Assembly: GCF_030035675.1 (NCBI RefSeq)
Contig: NC_084482.1
Coordinates: 222,107,943-222,171,942, forward strand
Source of the DNA: Rhineura floridana
Taxonomy: Eukaryota > Chordata > Lepidosauria > Squamata > Rhineuridae
Length of the DNA stretch: 64,000 nt
Reading direction: 5' to 3'
Of this stretch, positions 32,742-43,668 are shown piece after piece. The translations under genes and the position numbers were made by a program. The notes beneath the pieces were generated by a model. That model did not search any database. It saw nothing but the letters and a program-made list of their open reading frames with translations, and had not been told where the DNA came from. Within the stretch, counting starts at the first letter, position 1. Every line of letters starts with the position of its first letter.

Positions 32742-33720
32742 GTGAGTGACTCCAGCGGAAAGGGCCACCTTCAGGGAAGAGGCAAAGATTCACACAGATA
32801 CCCAGGGCTTTTTAAAAGGGAAATTCAGAAGTATGTGATTCTGGTATGTGATTCTGGATTGTAGTCAGCTACCTTTTACTCATAGTAGTCCCACTGAAAT
32901 TTATGGCCATGACTCCCCTGTGCATTCTCCTTTTGAGTTTCTGAGTCACATTCCATGACGTTTAGAAGCCTGCATGGAGTGGGGGAATATCATCCAAACT
33001 GGGAAATCCAACAGCACTCATACAGAAAGTGCCGGTCAAACTTCATGCAAGAGGCATCATGACCTCCAACATGCAAATTATATTTTCAGGCACAAGGGTC
33101 TCATATAGCTTTGTCCCAATAAGCAGAGGCAGCTGGTAATATTTTCACTTTTATAATCTTGCTGCTTTCCTCAGAAAAGGACTTGTTTGGGACTTATTTA
33201 GGAAATTATATCATTCCTGCTGTGTGCAGGGACGCATTTGCCTCCACCCCTCCCTTCAGGAGGGAGATGAAGGTGGTTTATTCTACTGGGGGGGGGTGAG
33301 ACCACATGGCCTTGCTGGCCAATCCGGTGTGGGGCCTCCCTGGCCAATTGGGTTTAAGAAGCAGCCCCACCTCCTACTCATTTAGGTGTTCAGTAGGATT
33401 TTTTGTGGGAGGGGGCTTTTTGCATTTTGCATTCATTTTGTTTTGCCTGCTCTGGCCTGCGGAGCTAAATTCATTTGGCTCTTGGAGTCCTGGATTGATT
33501 GCCTGCTCGGGGTCAGGAGCACCCTCTAGGGACATCCTAGGGTGAAATTGGATGGTGCACCTCGTGACCTTGTTTGTGCATTTCAGGTGAACACCAGAAC
33601 AGTGGGGCCCAGGTGTGTGAGTGGGGTACATACTCAAGGCTCATTTAACAAGGAGGGAAGTATTTCCTGATAATTGGAAGGCTGTGTTTTGTCCCTCTCT
33701 CCAGCTGCATATTTAAATCC
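32742..33720 (+). other. start of intron 5
   Basis: Unassigned intron sequence. Bases 33555-33720 match the upstream V2R's intron around 3430-3540 and 4895-4940 ('tccctctctccagctgc'). A G-run lies at 33289-33297. Confidence 0.45.
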
Positions 33721-35060
33721 AGAGTGTCAACAAGCATATAGATAGAGGTGATCCAGTGGACATAGCGTACTTAGACTTTCAAAAAGCGTTTGACAAGGTA
33801 CCTCACCAAAGGCTTCTGAGGAAGCTTAGCAGTCATGGAATAAGAGGAGAGGTCCTCTTGTGGATAAGGAATTGGTTAAGAAGCAGAAAGCAGATAGTAG
33901 GAATAAACGGACAATTCTCCCAATGGAGGGCTGTAGAAAGTGGAGTCCCTCAAGGATCGGTATTGGGACCTGTACTTTTCAACTTCTTCATTAATGACCT
34001 AGAATTAGGAGTGAGCAGTGAAGTGGCCAAGTTTGCTGATGACACTAAATTGTTCAGGGTTGTTAAAACAAAAAGGGATTGCGAAGAGCTCCAAAAAGAC
34101 CTCTCCAAACTGAGTGAATGGGCAGAAAAATGGCAAATGCAATTCAATATAAACAAGTGTAAAATTATGCATATTGGAGCAAAAAATCTGAATTTCACAT
34201 ATACGCTCATGGGGTCTGAACTGGCGGTGACCGACCAGGAGAGAGACCTCGGGGTTGTAGTGGACAGCACAATGAAAATGTCGACCCAGTGTGCGGCAGC
34301 TGTGAAAAAGGCAAATTCCATGCTAGCGATAATTAGGAAAGGTATTGAAAATAAAACAGCAGATATCATAATGCCGTTGTATAAATCTATGGTGCGGACG
34401 CATTTGGAATACTGTGTACAGTTCTGGTCGCCTCATCTCCAAAAGGATATTATAGAGTTGGAAAAGGTTCAGAAGAGGGCAACCAGAATGATCAAGGGGA
34501 TGGAGCGACTCCCTTACGAGGAAAGGTTGCAGCATTTGGGGCTTTTTAGTTTAGAGAAAAGGTGGGTCAGAGGAGACGTGATAGAAGTGTATAAAATTAT
34601 GCATGGCATTGAGAAAGTGGATAGAGAAAAGTTCTTCTCCCTGTCTCATAATACTAGAACTCGTGGACATTCAAAGAAGCTGAATGTTGGAAGATTCAGG
34701 ACAGACAAAAGGAAGTACTTCTTTACTCAGCGCATAGTTAAACTATGGAATTTGCTCCCACAAGATGCAGTAATGGCCACCAGCTTGGATGGCTTTAAAA
34801 GAAGATTAGAGAAATTCATATAGGACAGGGCTATCAATGGCTACTAGCTGTGATGGCTGTGCTCTGCCACCCTAGTCAGAGGCAGCATGCTTCTGAAAAC
34901 CAGTTGCTGGAAGCCTCAGGAGGGGAGAGTGTTCTTGCACTCGGGTCCTGCTTGCGGGCTTCCCCCAGGCACCTGGTTGGCCGCTGTGAGAACAGGATGC
35001 TGGACTAGATGGGCCACTGGCCTGATCCAGCAGGCTCTTCTTATGTTCTTATGTTCTTAT
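33721..35060 (+). mobile_element. CR1 LINE, 5'-truncated, complete 3' end
   Basis: The open frame 33756-34823 (355 codons) is the C-terminal two-thirds of the CR1 reverse transcriptase: LDFQKAFDKVPHQRLL, GVPQGSVLGPVLFNFFIND, KFADDTKLFR, HLGLFSLEKRWVRGDVIEVY, NLLPQDAVMATSLDGFKRRL. It is unbroken to its end. The 3' UTR ends in the octamer repeat 'cttatgttcttatgttctta'. It is very close to the copies at 1-3.4 kb and 39.9-42.6 kb, so the family was recently active. Its tail abuts the BovB element with no spacer. Confidence 0.93.
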
Positions 35061-36945
35061 ACACTGTGCAATACACTGAAGAACTCTGTAAAAGAGATGC
35101 AAGGATGACAGATTCATTCACGGAGGAACCATATGATGAAGAACCAGAATTTTTAGAATGCGAGGTGAAAGCTGCTCTTAAAATACTTGGAAGAAACAAA
35201 TCACCAGGAATAGATGGCATACCAATTGAGTTGCTACAAGCTACTGAGACTGAATCTGTCCAAATTTTGACAAAAAATTGTCAACAAATTGTTGACCCTT
35301 AGGCAATACTACCTCTGGTTGTTTTTCATCAAGTCTGAAAGCCTGGAGCAAGGAAGAGTTTTATGTTATGTCTTTGTAGGAACTTGCTCGCCAAGGTCAT
35401 CTGGTTGCTAAGCAATGGAAGATAAGGGCTGGAGTGAGAGCAGCCAGTTTCTCTGTGTTTCTGTGTGTGGGGTTTTGTTCTTGAAGGAGCAGCAGTTTTC
35501 TGTGTGAGCTCTTGCTATGTGGGAAAACAAAACTGCTTAATGCCTTAATGTCCTGAATAAATGGACTCTTAACACTATGTCGTGTTCTTGGAATTTCTTG
35601 ACCACTTATACTCTAATGTAACAGCGCTTACAAAGCAAATACCGCACACATCAACACAAATATGGAAAATTAAACAATGGCCCACAGACTGGAAGCGTTC
35701 CATCTACATCCCAATTCCAAAGAAAGGGGATCCCAGGGAATGCAGTAATTATCGAACTATTCCCTTAATATCCCATGCAAGTAAAGTAATGCTCAAGATT
35801 CTACAACAAAGGCTCTTGCCATATATGGAGCAAGAAATGCCAGACATCCAAGCTGGATTTAGAAAGGGAAGAGGCACCAGAGATCACATCGCAAACATAC
35901 GTTGGATAATGGAACGGACCAAGGAATTTCAGAAGAAAATCACCCTGTGCTTTAGAGATTACAGCAAAGCCTTTGACTGTGTAGATCATGAAAACCTATG
36001 GAATGCTTTAAAAGAAATGGGGGTGCCACAGCATCTGATTGTCCTGATGCACAACCTATACTCTGGACAAGAGGCTACTGTAAGGACAGAATATGGAGAA
36101 ACCAATTGGTTCCCCATCGGAAAGGGTGTGAGATGGGTGTATTTTATCACCCTATTTGTCTAATCTATACGCAGAACATATCATACAGAAAGCAGGATTG
36201 GACCCACATGAATGAATGCTGATGAAAGTTAAAGAGGAAAGCACAAAAGCAGGACTACAGCTGAATGTCAAAAATACTAAAGTAATGACAACAGATGATT
36301 TATGTAACTTTACAGTTGACAATGAGGACATTGAACTTGTCAAGGATTATCAATACCTTGGCACAGTCATTAACCTAAATGGAGACAATAGTCAAGAAAT
36401 CAGAAGAAGGCTAGGACTGGGGAGGGCAGCTGTGAGAGAACTAGAAAAGGTCCTCAAATGCAATGATGTATCACTGAACACCAAGTCAGGATCATTCAGA
36501 CCATGGTATTTCTGATCTCTATGTATGGATGTGAAAGTTGAAAGCCAGATGAGAGAAAAATAACTCATTTGAAATGTGGTGTTGGAGAAGAGCTTTGCGG
36601 ATATCATGGGCTGTGAAAAAGACAAATAATTGGGTGTTAGAACATATTAAACCAGAACTATCACTAGAAGCTAAAATGATAAAACTGAAGTTATCATACT
36701 TTGGACACATCATGAGAAGACAGGATTCACTAGAAAAGACCATAATGCTGGAAAAAACAGAAGGGAGTAGAAAAAGAGGAAGGCCAAACAAGAGATGGCT
36801 TGATTCCATCAAGGAAGCCACAAACCTGAACTTACAAGATCTGAACAGGATGGTTCATGACAGATGCTCTTGGAGATCACTGATTCATAGGGTCACCATA
36901 AGTCGTAATCGACTTAGAGGCACATAACAACCACAACAACAACAG
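35061..36945 (+). mobile_element. BovB (RTE) LINE, interrupted and internally deleted
   Basis: RTE-clade retrotransposon known for scattered, horizontally spread distribution in vertebrates. Recognised from GRNKSPGIDGIPIELLQ, DWKRSIYIPIPKKGDPRECS, QAGFRKGRGTRDHIANIRW, DYSKAFDCVDHENLW, EATVRTEYGETNWFPIGKG, then KVKEESTKAGLQLNVK, DYQYLGTVINLNGD, FGHIMRRQDSLEKTIML and RKRGRPNKRWLDSIKEA. It is 5'-truncated, carries an insertion at about 35290-35635, and has lost the segment with the catalytic YADD box near 36190-36216. The 3' end 'ccataagtcgtaatcgactt' and ACA-rich tail close it at 36945. Not functional. Confidence 0.92.
35290..35635 (+). mobile_element. possible solo LTR inserted in BovB
   Basis: About 345 bp that break the BovB coding sequence between ILTKNCQQI and the block before KQWPTDWKRS. 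It begins TGTTGACC and has an AATAAA followed by 'tggactcttaacac', as in an R-U5 junction. CAAAT occurs on both sides (35285-35289 and 35636-35640), but the right end does not close with CA under that choice, so the exact ends are uncertain. Confidence 0.4.
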
Positions 36946-37586
36946 CCTGAGCACAAAATTCTGGCCTATAAGGCATTAATGGAGTGTGCCAGCTTACTGG
37001 TGGGGAAGAAAAGTATAGTCGCTGGATGGTTTCAATCCGATGCATCTCAAATCCCAGTCCATGGACATGCAACTTGTGCTGCTGTAGATCACTATTTCTG
37101 CATTATCCTCAGGACTACGGTGTTACCCCCTGTGGTATGTGGGTGGAATGATTGTTGGTGCTCCCTGGTGAGAGGAGGGAGCTCCAGAGGTTGAGAGTGT
37201 TTAGTTTCATCCTATTTTTTGATGGGAGCTTAAGTTGGGTGGTAACAGCAGAAGTGGGAGGGATGCTGCTACCTATATACACACCCTTGTGTGTTTTGGT
37301 GGGTGTGGTCGTTCCTCTTCATGGTATATTTGTCTTTCAATCTGCTAGTAGTAATTGTGATTTATTATGTTAGTTATTTCAGATTGAAGTAATGCTTAAG
37401 ATTTGTTTCAAATGCTTTGCATTGTTTTAAATGTGTAATTTTGTTTTGATGATGCTTAACATCAATGTAAAGATGTCAATGTTTACAATAATTTTTTCAA
37501 AAGTTTTTTATCGTTATAGATGTGTAATTTTGTTGGATTTTTTTATAACACTGTAAGCCACCTAGAGGCTTTTTTCAAGTATAAAG
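36946..37586 (+). repeat. paralogous intron block ending in an L2-like tail
   Basis: Counterpart of 5029-5680 in the upstream V2R ('attctggcctataaggcatt', 'gtgttaccccctgtggtatg'). It is split from its continuation at 43201 by the element starting at 37587. Confidence 0.75.
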
Positions 37587-37663
37587 TGTAAGGAATCAAA
37601 TATTGGGAATTTTTAATCTTTGATTCACCTCAGTAAACCGGAGTTTGGAAAGCCTGCAACAGC

Positions 37664-39658
37664 GACTTCCGGGAAGGGTGACTTAGCCTGTGCCTGCTTT
37701 TGAGACGGGCTCCTGCCTCAAAAGAAGCTTATTCAGATATATCAGTCAGTTTTTTCTTTTTTTTTTGACTGATTAAACTTCTCCCGGGTAGGGAGAAACG
37801 AAGAGATTAACCTCAAAGCCTATTTTTGTTGGGACGACCAGATCTCATTAATTTATGGGACGAGGTCCAGCCGACGAAGGTGGGACGGATTTTCAACAGC
37901 AAGCTCTATCTGTTAAAGCGAACGTTCATCTTATCTTCTAAGAGAGAACGCACTAACAGGCAAGCACCCTTCTTTCTATATTTTTCTTTTACTTGACTTA
38001 AATTGTTGCTGTTTAAAAGAGATTTGCCAGATTGATCAGTTTTTGACATCTCACTGGGGAGCCATAACTTCTCTCTGCTACGCACTAATTAATAGCTTAT
38101 CTCTGTTTTTGTTGCAAAAAGCTGTCCTGGATTTGCATTCTAAAGATATACACAGAAGAGGGATTTCTATTCCAGATTTTTATTTTGAAAAATATTATAC
38201 TGTTTTGAGACTACTCTCTTTTTGGTCTATTTTATTTTGACGAATCTGTTTCTTGACGATTGCCATTAATTGTTTCGATCCTGGGAACTGCATTTTGTTT
38301 ACTTAACTATTGGAGAGATAAGGCTGTCTGCACTGTTTATACTGTGATGTCACCAAGTTTGGAGTATTAACCCAATTGTTGCTGAAATAAGAAGTGGTTT
38401 TCCTATATTTTTCCTTTAAAATGGCAATTAAGAAAGTGGCTGAAAATCTGAAAATAACTATGTTTCAGAAAATAATGGATGAGATTGAGATAACGAAAAT
38501 TGAATTGAGTAAAATGAAGCAGGAGATTAAAGATATAAGGGTCCCTGTGAGAGAGGTGACCCTGGAAGGGGTCCCTGTGAGAGAGGAGACCCCGGAGATT
38601 GGAACAGGGGTTCCTGTGAGAGAGGAGACCCTGGAGACTGGAATAGGGGTCCCTGTGAGAGAGGAGATCCCGGAGATTGGAACCAACGTGGAACAGGAAC
38701 AAGATTTGGAGTCTATGGACTTTAGAAATAAAATCTATTGTTTGGAACTCAATGTTATCTCTGAAGAAATGAATGAAGATTCTAGAGATAAAGTTATCAA
38801 TGGCATGGATAATCTTCTGGACTGGAATGATGTGATGGAGCCCAATATAGAGAAAATCTATGGAATTAACTGCAGCCATGTGACAATGGAAAAACTTTTA
38901 AGAGATGACCCAGTGCATTTTGAAAAAAAGAACAGAGATATGATTTTACAGCAGTATTTCAGCAACCTATTCAGAATGGATGGCAAGAAAATATTTGGGA
39001 TAGAGGTAATTCCCATCAGACTCTTACTATATGACTATGGCTTTGACAGCAAGATTATTATGGAATACTGATAATGGAAGATTGGATATTGAAATTACTG
39101 GACTTAACAAGACTACTGAAGATGGAAGATGGAAAATGGAACTAATAGAGATAATAGAACAATGGCTACTGAAATTATTGAACTTAACAGATTCTGATGT
39201 GATGGATTAATTGAAATGTTTATTTTGACTATGGTTATGACAATAAGATTATCATAATTAGTAATGAGATGGATTAATCGATATGCTTATCTGGAAAAAA
39301 AAATTGATAGATATATTTCTTAAAGAATTGAAACCTCTCTTTGACTTTTTGTGGAAAGAATAAAGTAATGTTTATGAGATTTGATGATTAAGTAAGATAA
39401 CTACTGGAGGAAAGTGATTTTATAATATGACTTAAGAGACAGGATTGTTATATATTATAGACTTATAACTGATTTGATCTTTGACAAATGGGAAGTCAAT
39501 ATTTTACTTTTTATTTTTTATTTTTGTTTTTTTTTTTCTTTTTTTCTTTTTGTTTAACTATTTTTGATTTTGTTTTTTGTCTTTGAATGTTTTATGATTT
39601 TGTCTTGTATGTTTTATGAAAATCTGAATAAAAATTATTGAAAAAAAAAAAAAAAAAA
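37664..39658 (+). mobile_element. L1-derived ORF1-only retroelement (HAL1-like), copy 2
   Basis: A 1.995-kb poly(A)-tailed element flanked by a perfect 17-bp target-site duplication (37647-37663 and 39659-39675). It is collinear with 17478-19426 from the first base ('gacttccgggaagggtgact') to the 'gaataaaaattattg' end and A-tail. It carries one open frame (38421-39071). Full length, intact ends and similarity to the other copy indicate a small family inserted in trans by L1 machinery. Confidence 0.82.
38421..39071 (+). CDS. L1 ORF1p-like protein of HAL1-like element, with internal repeat
   Basis: 216 codons from the shared MAIKKVAENL start. It has the same architecture as 18256-18879: coiled coil, linker, RRM-like domain (FRNKIYCLELNVISEEMNED) and C-terminal domain (MILQQYFSNLFRMDGKKIFG). 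The linker differs: it holds four tandem copies of a 10-13 residue unit, VPVREVTLEG / VPVREETPEIGTG / VPVREETLETGIG / VPVREEIPEIGTN, from a 39-bp-type DNA repeat at about 38541-38690, where copy 1 has a single DPVREENEIRDEK-like stretch. The frame stayed open despite this expansion. Expression is unknown. Confidence 0.65.
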   Translation: MAIKKVAENLKITMFQKIMDEIEITKIELSKMKQEIKDIRVPVREVTLEGVPVREETPEIGTGVPVREETLETGIGVPVREEIPEIGTNVEQEQDLESMDFRNKIYCLELNVISEEMNEDSRDKVINGMDNLLDWNDVMEPNIEKIYGINCSHVTMEKLLRDDPVHFEKKNRDMILQQYFSNLFRMDGKKIFGIEVIPIRLLLYDYGFDSKIIMEY

Positions 39659-39892
39659 GGAAAGCCTGCAACAGCAAAGATTCCTGGGAGACAGCCTCTC
39701 TGTGATTACTGAGTACATATCTTGAAAGCCTGAGGGTACAGACTTCCTGTCTACTATGGAAATTTGGGGAATGTTGCCCAGTAAGAATCAGGCACTCCTT
39801 TCAAACAAAGAAACGGTTTTACATAAGGATTATGATAATCTTAACCTTTAGGAATCATCACGAATCTACAGCAGAGAGATCACACCTATTAA

Positions 39893-42556
39893 GAACATAA
39901 GAACATAAGAACATAAGAACATAAGAAGAGCCTGCTGGATCAGGCCAGTGGCCCATCTAGTCCAGCATCCTGTTCTCACAGTGGCCAACCAGGTGCCTGG
40001 GGGAAGCCCGCAAGCAGGACCCGAGTGCAAGAACACTCTCCCCTCCTGAGGCTTCCGGCAACTGGTTTTCAGAAGCATGCTGCCTCTGACTAGGGTGGCA
40101 GAGCACAGCCATCACAGCTAGTAGTCATTGATAGCCCTGTGCTCCATGAATTTGTCTAATCTTCTTTTAAAGCCATCCAAGTTGGTGGCCATTACTGCAT
40201 CTTGTGGGAGCAAATTCCATAGTTTAACTATGCGCTGAGTAAAGAAGTACTTCCTTTTGTCTGTCCTGAATCTTCCAACATTCAGCTTCTTTGAATGTCC
40301 ACGAGTTCTAGTATTATGAGACAGGGAGAAGAACTTTTCTCTATCCACTTTCTCAATGCCATGCATCATTTTATACACTTCTATCACGTCTCCTCTGACC
40401 CGCCTTTTCTCTAAACTAAAAAGCCCCAAATGCTGCAACCTTTCCTCGTAAGGGAGTCGCTCCATCCCCTTGATCATTCTGGTTGCCCTCTTCTGAACCT
40501 TTTCCAACTCTATAATATCCTTTTGGAGATGAGGCGACCAGAACTGTACACAGTATTCCAAATGCGGCCGCACCATAGATTTATACAACGGCATTATGAT
40601 ATCGGCTGTTTTATTTTCAATACCTTTCCTAATTATCGCTAGCATGGAATTTGCCTTTTTCACAGCTGCCGCACACTGGGTCGACATTTTCATCGTGCTG
40701 TCCACTACAACCCCGAGGTCTCTCTCCTGGTCGGTCACCGCCAGTTCAGACCCCATGAGCATATATGTGAAATTCAGATTTTTTGCTCCAATATGCATAA
40801 TTTTACACTTGTTTATATTGAATTGCATTTGCCATTTTTCTGCCCATTCACTCAGTTTGGAGAGGTCTTTTTGGAGCTCTTCGCAATCCCTTTTTGTTTT
40901 AACAACCCTGAACAATTTAGTGTCATCAGCAAACTTGGCCACTTCACTGCTCACTCCTAATTCTAGGTCATTAATGAAGAAGTTGAAAAGTACAGGTCCC
41001 AATACCGATCCTTGAGGGACTCCACTTTCTACAGCCCTCCATTGGGAGAACTGTCCGTTTATTCCTACTCTCTGCTTTCTGCTTCTTAACCAATTCCTTA
41101 TCCACAAGAGGACCTCTCCTCTTATTCCATGACTGCTAAGCTTCCTCAGAAGCCTTTGGTGAGGTACCTTGTCAAACGCTTTTTGAAAGTCTAAGTACAC
41201 TATGTCCACTGGATCACCTCTATCTATATGCTTGTTGACACTCTCAAAGAATTCTAATAGGTTACTGAGACAGGACTTTCCCTTGCAGAAGCCATGCTGG
41301 CTCTGCTTCAGCAAGGCTTGTTCTTCTATGTGCTTAGTTAATCTAGCTTTAATCATACTTTCTACCAGTTTTCCAGGGACAGAAGTTAAGCTAACTGGCC
41401 TGTAATTTCCGGGATCCCTCTGGATCCCTTTTTGAAGATTGGCGTTACATTGGCCACTTTCCAGTCCTCAGGCACGGAGGAGGACCCGAGGGACAAGTTA
41501 CATATTTTAGTTAGCAGATCAGCAATTTCACATTTGAGTTCTTTGAGAACTCTCGGGTGGATGCCATCCGGGCCCGGTGATTTGTCAGTTTTTATATTGT
41601 CCATTAAGCTTAGAACTTCCTCTCTCGTTACCACTATTTGTCTCAGTTCCTCAGAATCCCTTCCTGCAAATGTTAGTTCAGGTTCAGGGATCTGCCCTAT
41701 ATCTTCCACTGTGAAGACAGATGCAAAGAATTCATTTAGCTTCTCTGCAATCTCCTTATCGTTCTTTAGGACACCTTTGACTCCCTTATCATCCAAGGGT
41801 CCAATCGTCTCCCTAGATGGTCTCCTGCTTTGAATGTATTTATAGAATTTTTTGTTGTTGGTTTTTATGTTCTTAGCAATGTGCTCCTCAAATTCTTTTT
41901 TAGCATCCCTTATTGTCTTCTTGTATTTCTTTTGCCAGAGTTTGTGTTCTTTTTTATTTTCTTCATTCGGACAAGACTTCCATTTTCTGAAGGAAGACTT
42001 TTTGCCTCTAAGAGCTTCCTTGACTTTGCTCGTTAACCATGCTGGCATCTTCTTGGCCCTGGCGGTACCTTTTCTGATCTGCGGTATGCACTCCAGTTGA
42101 GCTTCTAATATAGTGTTTTTAAACAACTTCCAAGCATTTTCGAGTGATGTGACCCTCTGGACTTTGTTTTTCAGCTTTCTTTTTACCAATCCCCTCATTT
42201 TTGTGAAGTTTCCTCTTTTGAAGTCAGATGTGACCGTGTTGGATTTTCTTGGCAATTGGCCAGTTACATGTATGTTTAATTTAATAGCACTGTGGTCACT
42301 GCTCCCAATCGGTTCAACAACACTTACATCTCGCACCAGGTCCCAGTCCCCACTGAGGATTAAGTCCAGGGTTGCCGTCCCTCTGGTCGGTTCCATGACC
42401 AACTGGTCTAGGGAATAGTCATTTAGAATATCTAGAAACTTTGCTTCTTTGTCATGACTGGAACACATATGCAGCCAGTCTATGTCCGGGTAGTTGAAGT
42501 CACCCATTACTACCACATTTCCTAGTTTGGATGCTTCCTCAATTTCATATCTCATA
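39893..42556 (-). mobile_element. CR1 LINE, reverse orientation, nearly full ORF2
   Basis: Reverse-strand copy with its 3' octamer tail at 39893-39920 ('aagaacataagaacataaga' on +). The frame 42555-41386 holds the end of the endonuclease (VMGDFNYPDIDW, GSSDHSAIKLNI) and the start of the reverse transcriptase (KSPGPDGIHP). After one frameshift near 41400 the frame 41356-40118 continues through FADDTKLF to the C-terminus. It is 5'-truncated at about 42556, a position matching 1312 of the first copy. Very close to the other two copies. Confidence 0.92.
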
Positions 42557-43205
42557 TTATCTGGGAACTTATCAGGAAATGGGTTGGTTCACATCTTCCT
42601 GGTCACATTTACATTGGGGTCAGTTTAGTTAGAAAAAGGTATAAAACATGACGGGTTGGGAGGGGTCAGCAGTTCCTCTCCTGGAGGGCTCCAACAGCTG
42701 CTTTTCTTACCAATGCACCCTAGCATCTTTTGGACAATTTGCAGAACTTCAGAGCTAAGGATTTGAGTGAGATCTTTCAAATCTAGCACTGGTTGCACAA
42801 GGGCGGAGCTTTTGGCTCATTCGGCTAGATAAGAAAGTCTCTGTCTCTCAGCCTTAGTCTTGCAGCAACTCTCCAGGAAAGGTATATGCAACTATCTGGG
42901 CCTTTTTCTTTCTGTTTTTTTCTTTCTGTGTGGGTGTGCTTAATGTGAAAGTGTTCATAGGGTTAGTCTCTTTGCTTTAGTCTATATAGTGTTGCTGAAT
43001 GAATAATAATTAGAAAGCTGCTCATTGTTAACTTTATTTTACTTTCTGGGTATGTGTCATTGGGGTTGAGGGTAAAATTATACATGCTCCGGGGGTGACA
43101 TGTGGGTAACTCCAGTGAAAGATCCTGCTACACTCTCAATAGGGGAACTTGCATTTCTAGTGAGGTATGCTCCTGAGGAAGTTCAAGGTCCATTCATAAC
43201 TAAAG

Positions 43206-43668
43206 TGGTATACAAATTAAAATCATCATCATCTGTGGAGAGGGGAAGACCTTTCATGTAAAAGGGGCAAAGATTTATTTTCAGACAAGACTGACTTCAT
43301 GCCTCTTATTTAGAAATTAAGCCAAACCACACATATTGATTACACGTAAGCATCTATTGTCCAAAAATGAAACACGGACACAAATATTTTTAAAAACTGA
43401 GGAACACTTGCTTCCAGTTGTGTGAAGTTATGCAAAAGAGGGCAATCTCCACTGTGGTGCTTACCACGTGGAATACTTTCCCTGTTGACATCATGTGTTC
43501 CTCCGGGTTTTCCCTCTTAACACCAGTTCCTGATCACATAGGTCCTAGGCAAAGTAGTAATGATTTTTATTCAGTTTTTTAAAAGTGTGAGCTTCTTTGG
43601 TATTTCTTTCTGTAAATGATGAGATGAAAAGATGGATATATGTTAAATATTACTCTTGTTCTTTGCAG
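43206..43668 (+). other. end of intron 5, conserved with 5681-6159
   Basis: The continuation of the ancestral intron after the insertions, aligned with the upstream V2R. It ends 'ttgttctttgcag', a strong acceptor for exon 6. Confidence 0.7.

Larger units (their letters stand above)
37587..43200 (+). mobile_element. LTR-like host element with two nested LINE-type insertions
   Basis: The intron seen uninterrupted at about 5665-5685 is here split by 5.6 kb flanked by TAAAG on both sides (37582-37586 and 43201-43205). Without the nested ORF1-only element (37664-39658) and the CR1 (39893-42556), about 950 bp remain. They begin with TG and carry a 'gtataaaaca' box near 42640, so a solo LTR is the best guess; the right end ('cataac') is not canonical. 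The family is unknown. Confidence 0.4.

Noticed and set aside
33756-34823. Domesticated reverse transcriptase gene
   Set aside because: The frame is long and open, but it lies in a young 5'-truncated CR1 with a normal tail and has no own start or promoter. Youth explains the open frame.
35061-36945. Evidence here for recent horizontal transfer of BovB
   Set aside because: BovB is known to move between lineages, but all four copies are broken, and BovB is a normal, widespread squamate repeat. The window alone says nothing about a transfer.
40596-41015. Open frames of 139, 133, 101 and 82 residues antisense to CR1 copies, repeated at each copy
   Set aside because: They recur because the CR1 copies are near-identical; they are shadows of the reverse transcriptase with no domain of their own.
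37587-43200. A single large LTR retrotransposon with gag/pol
   Set aside because: The coding sequence inside belongs to nested LINE-type elements; only about 950 bp remain for the outer element, which fits a solo LTR at most.
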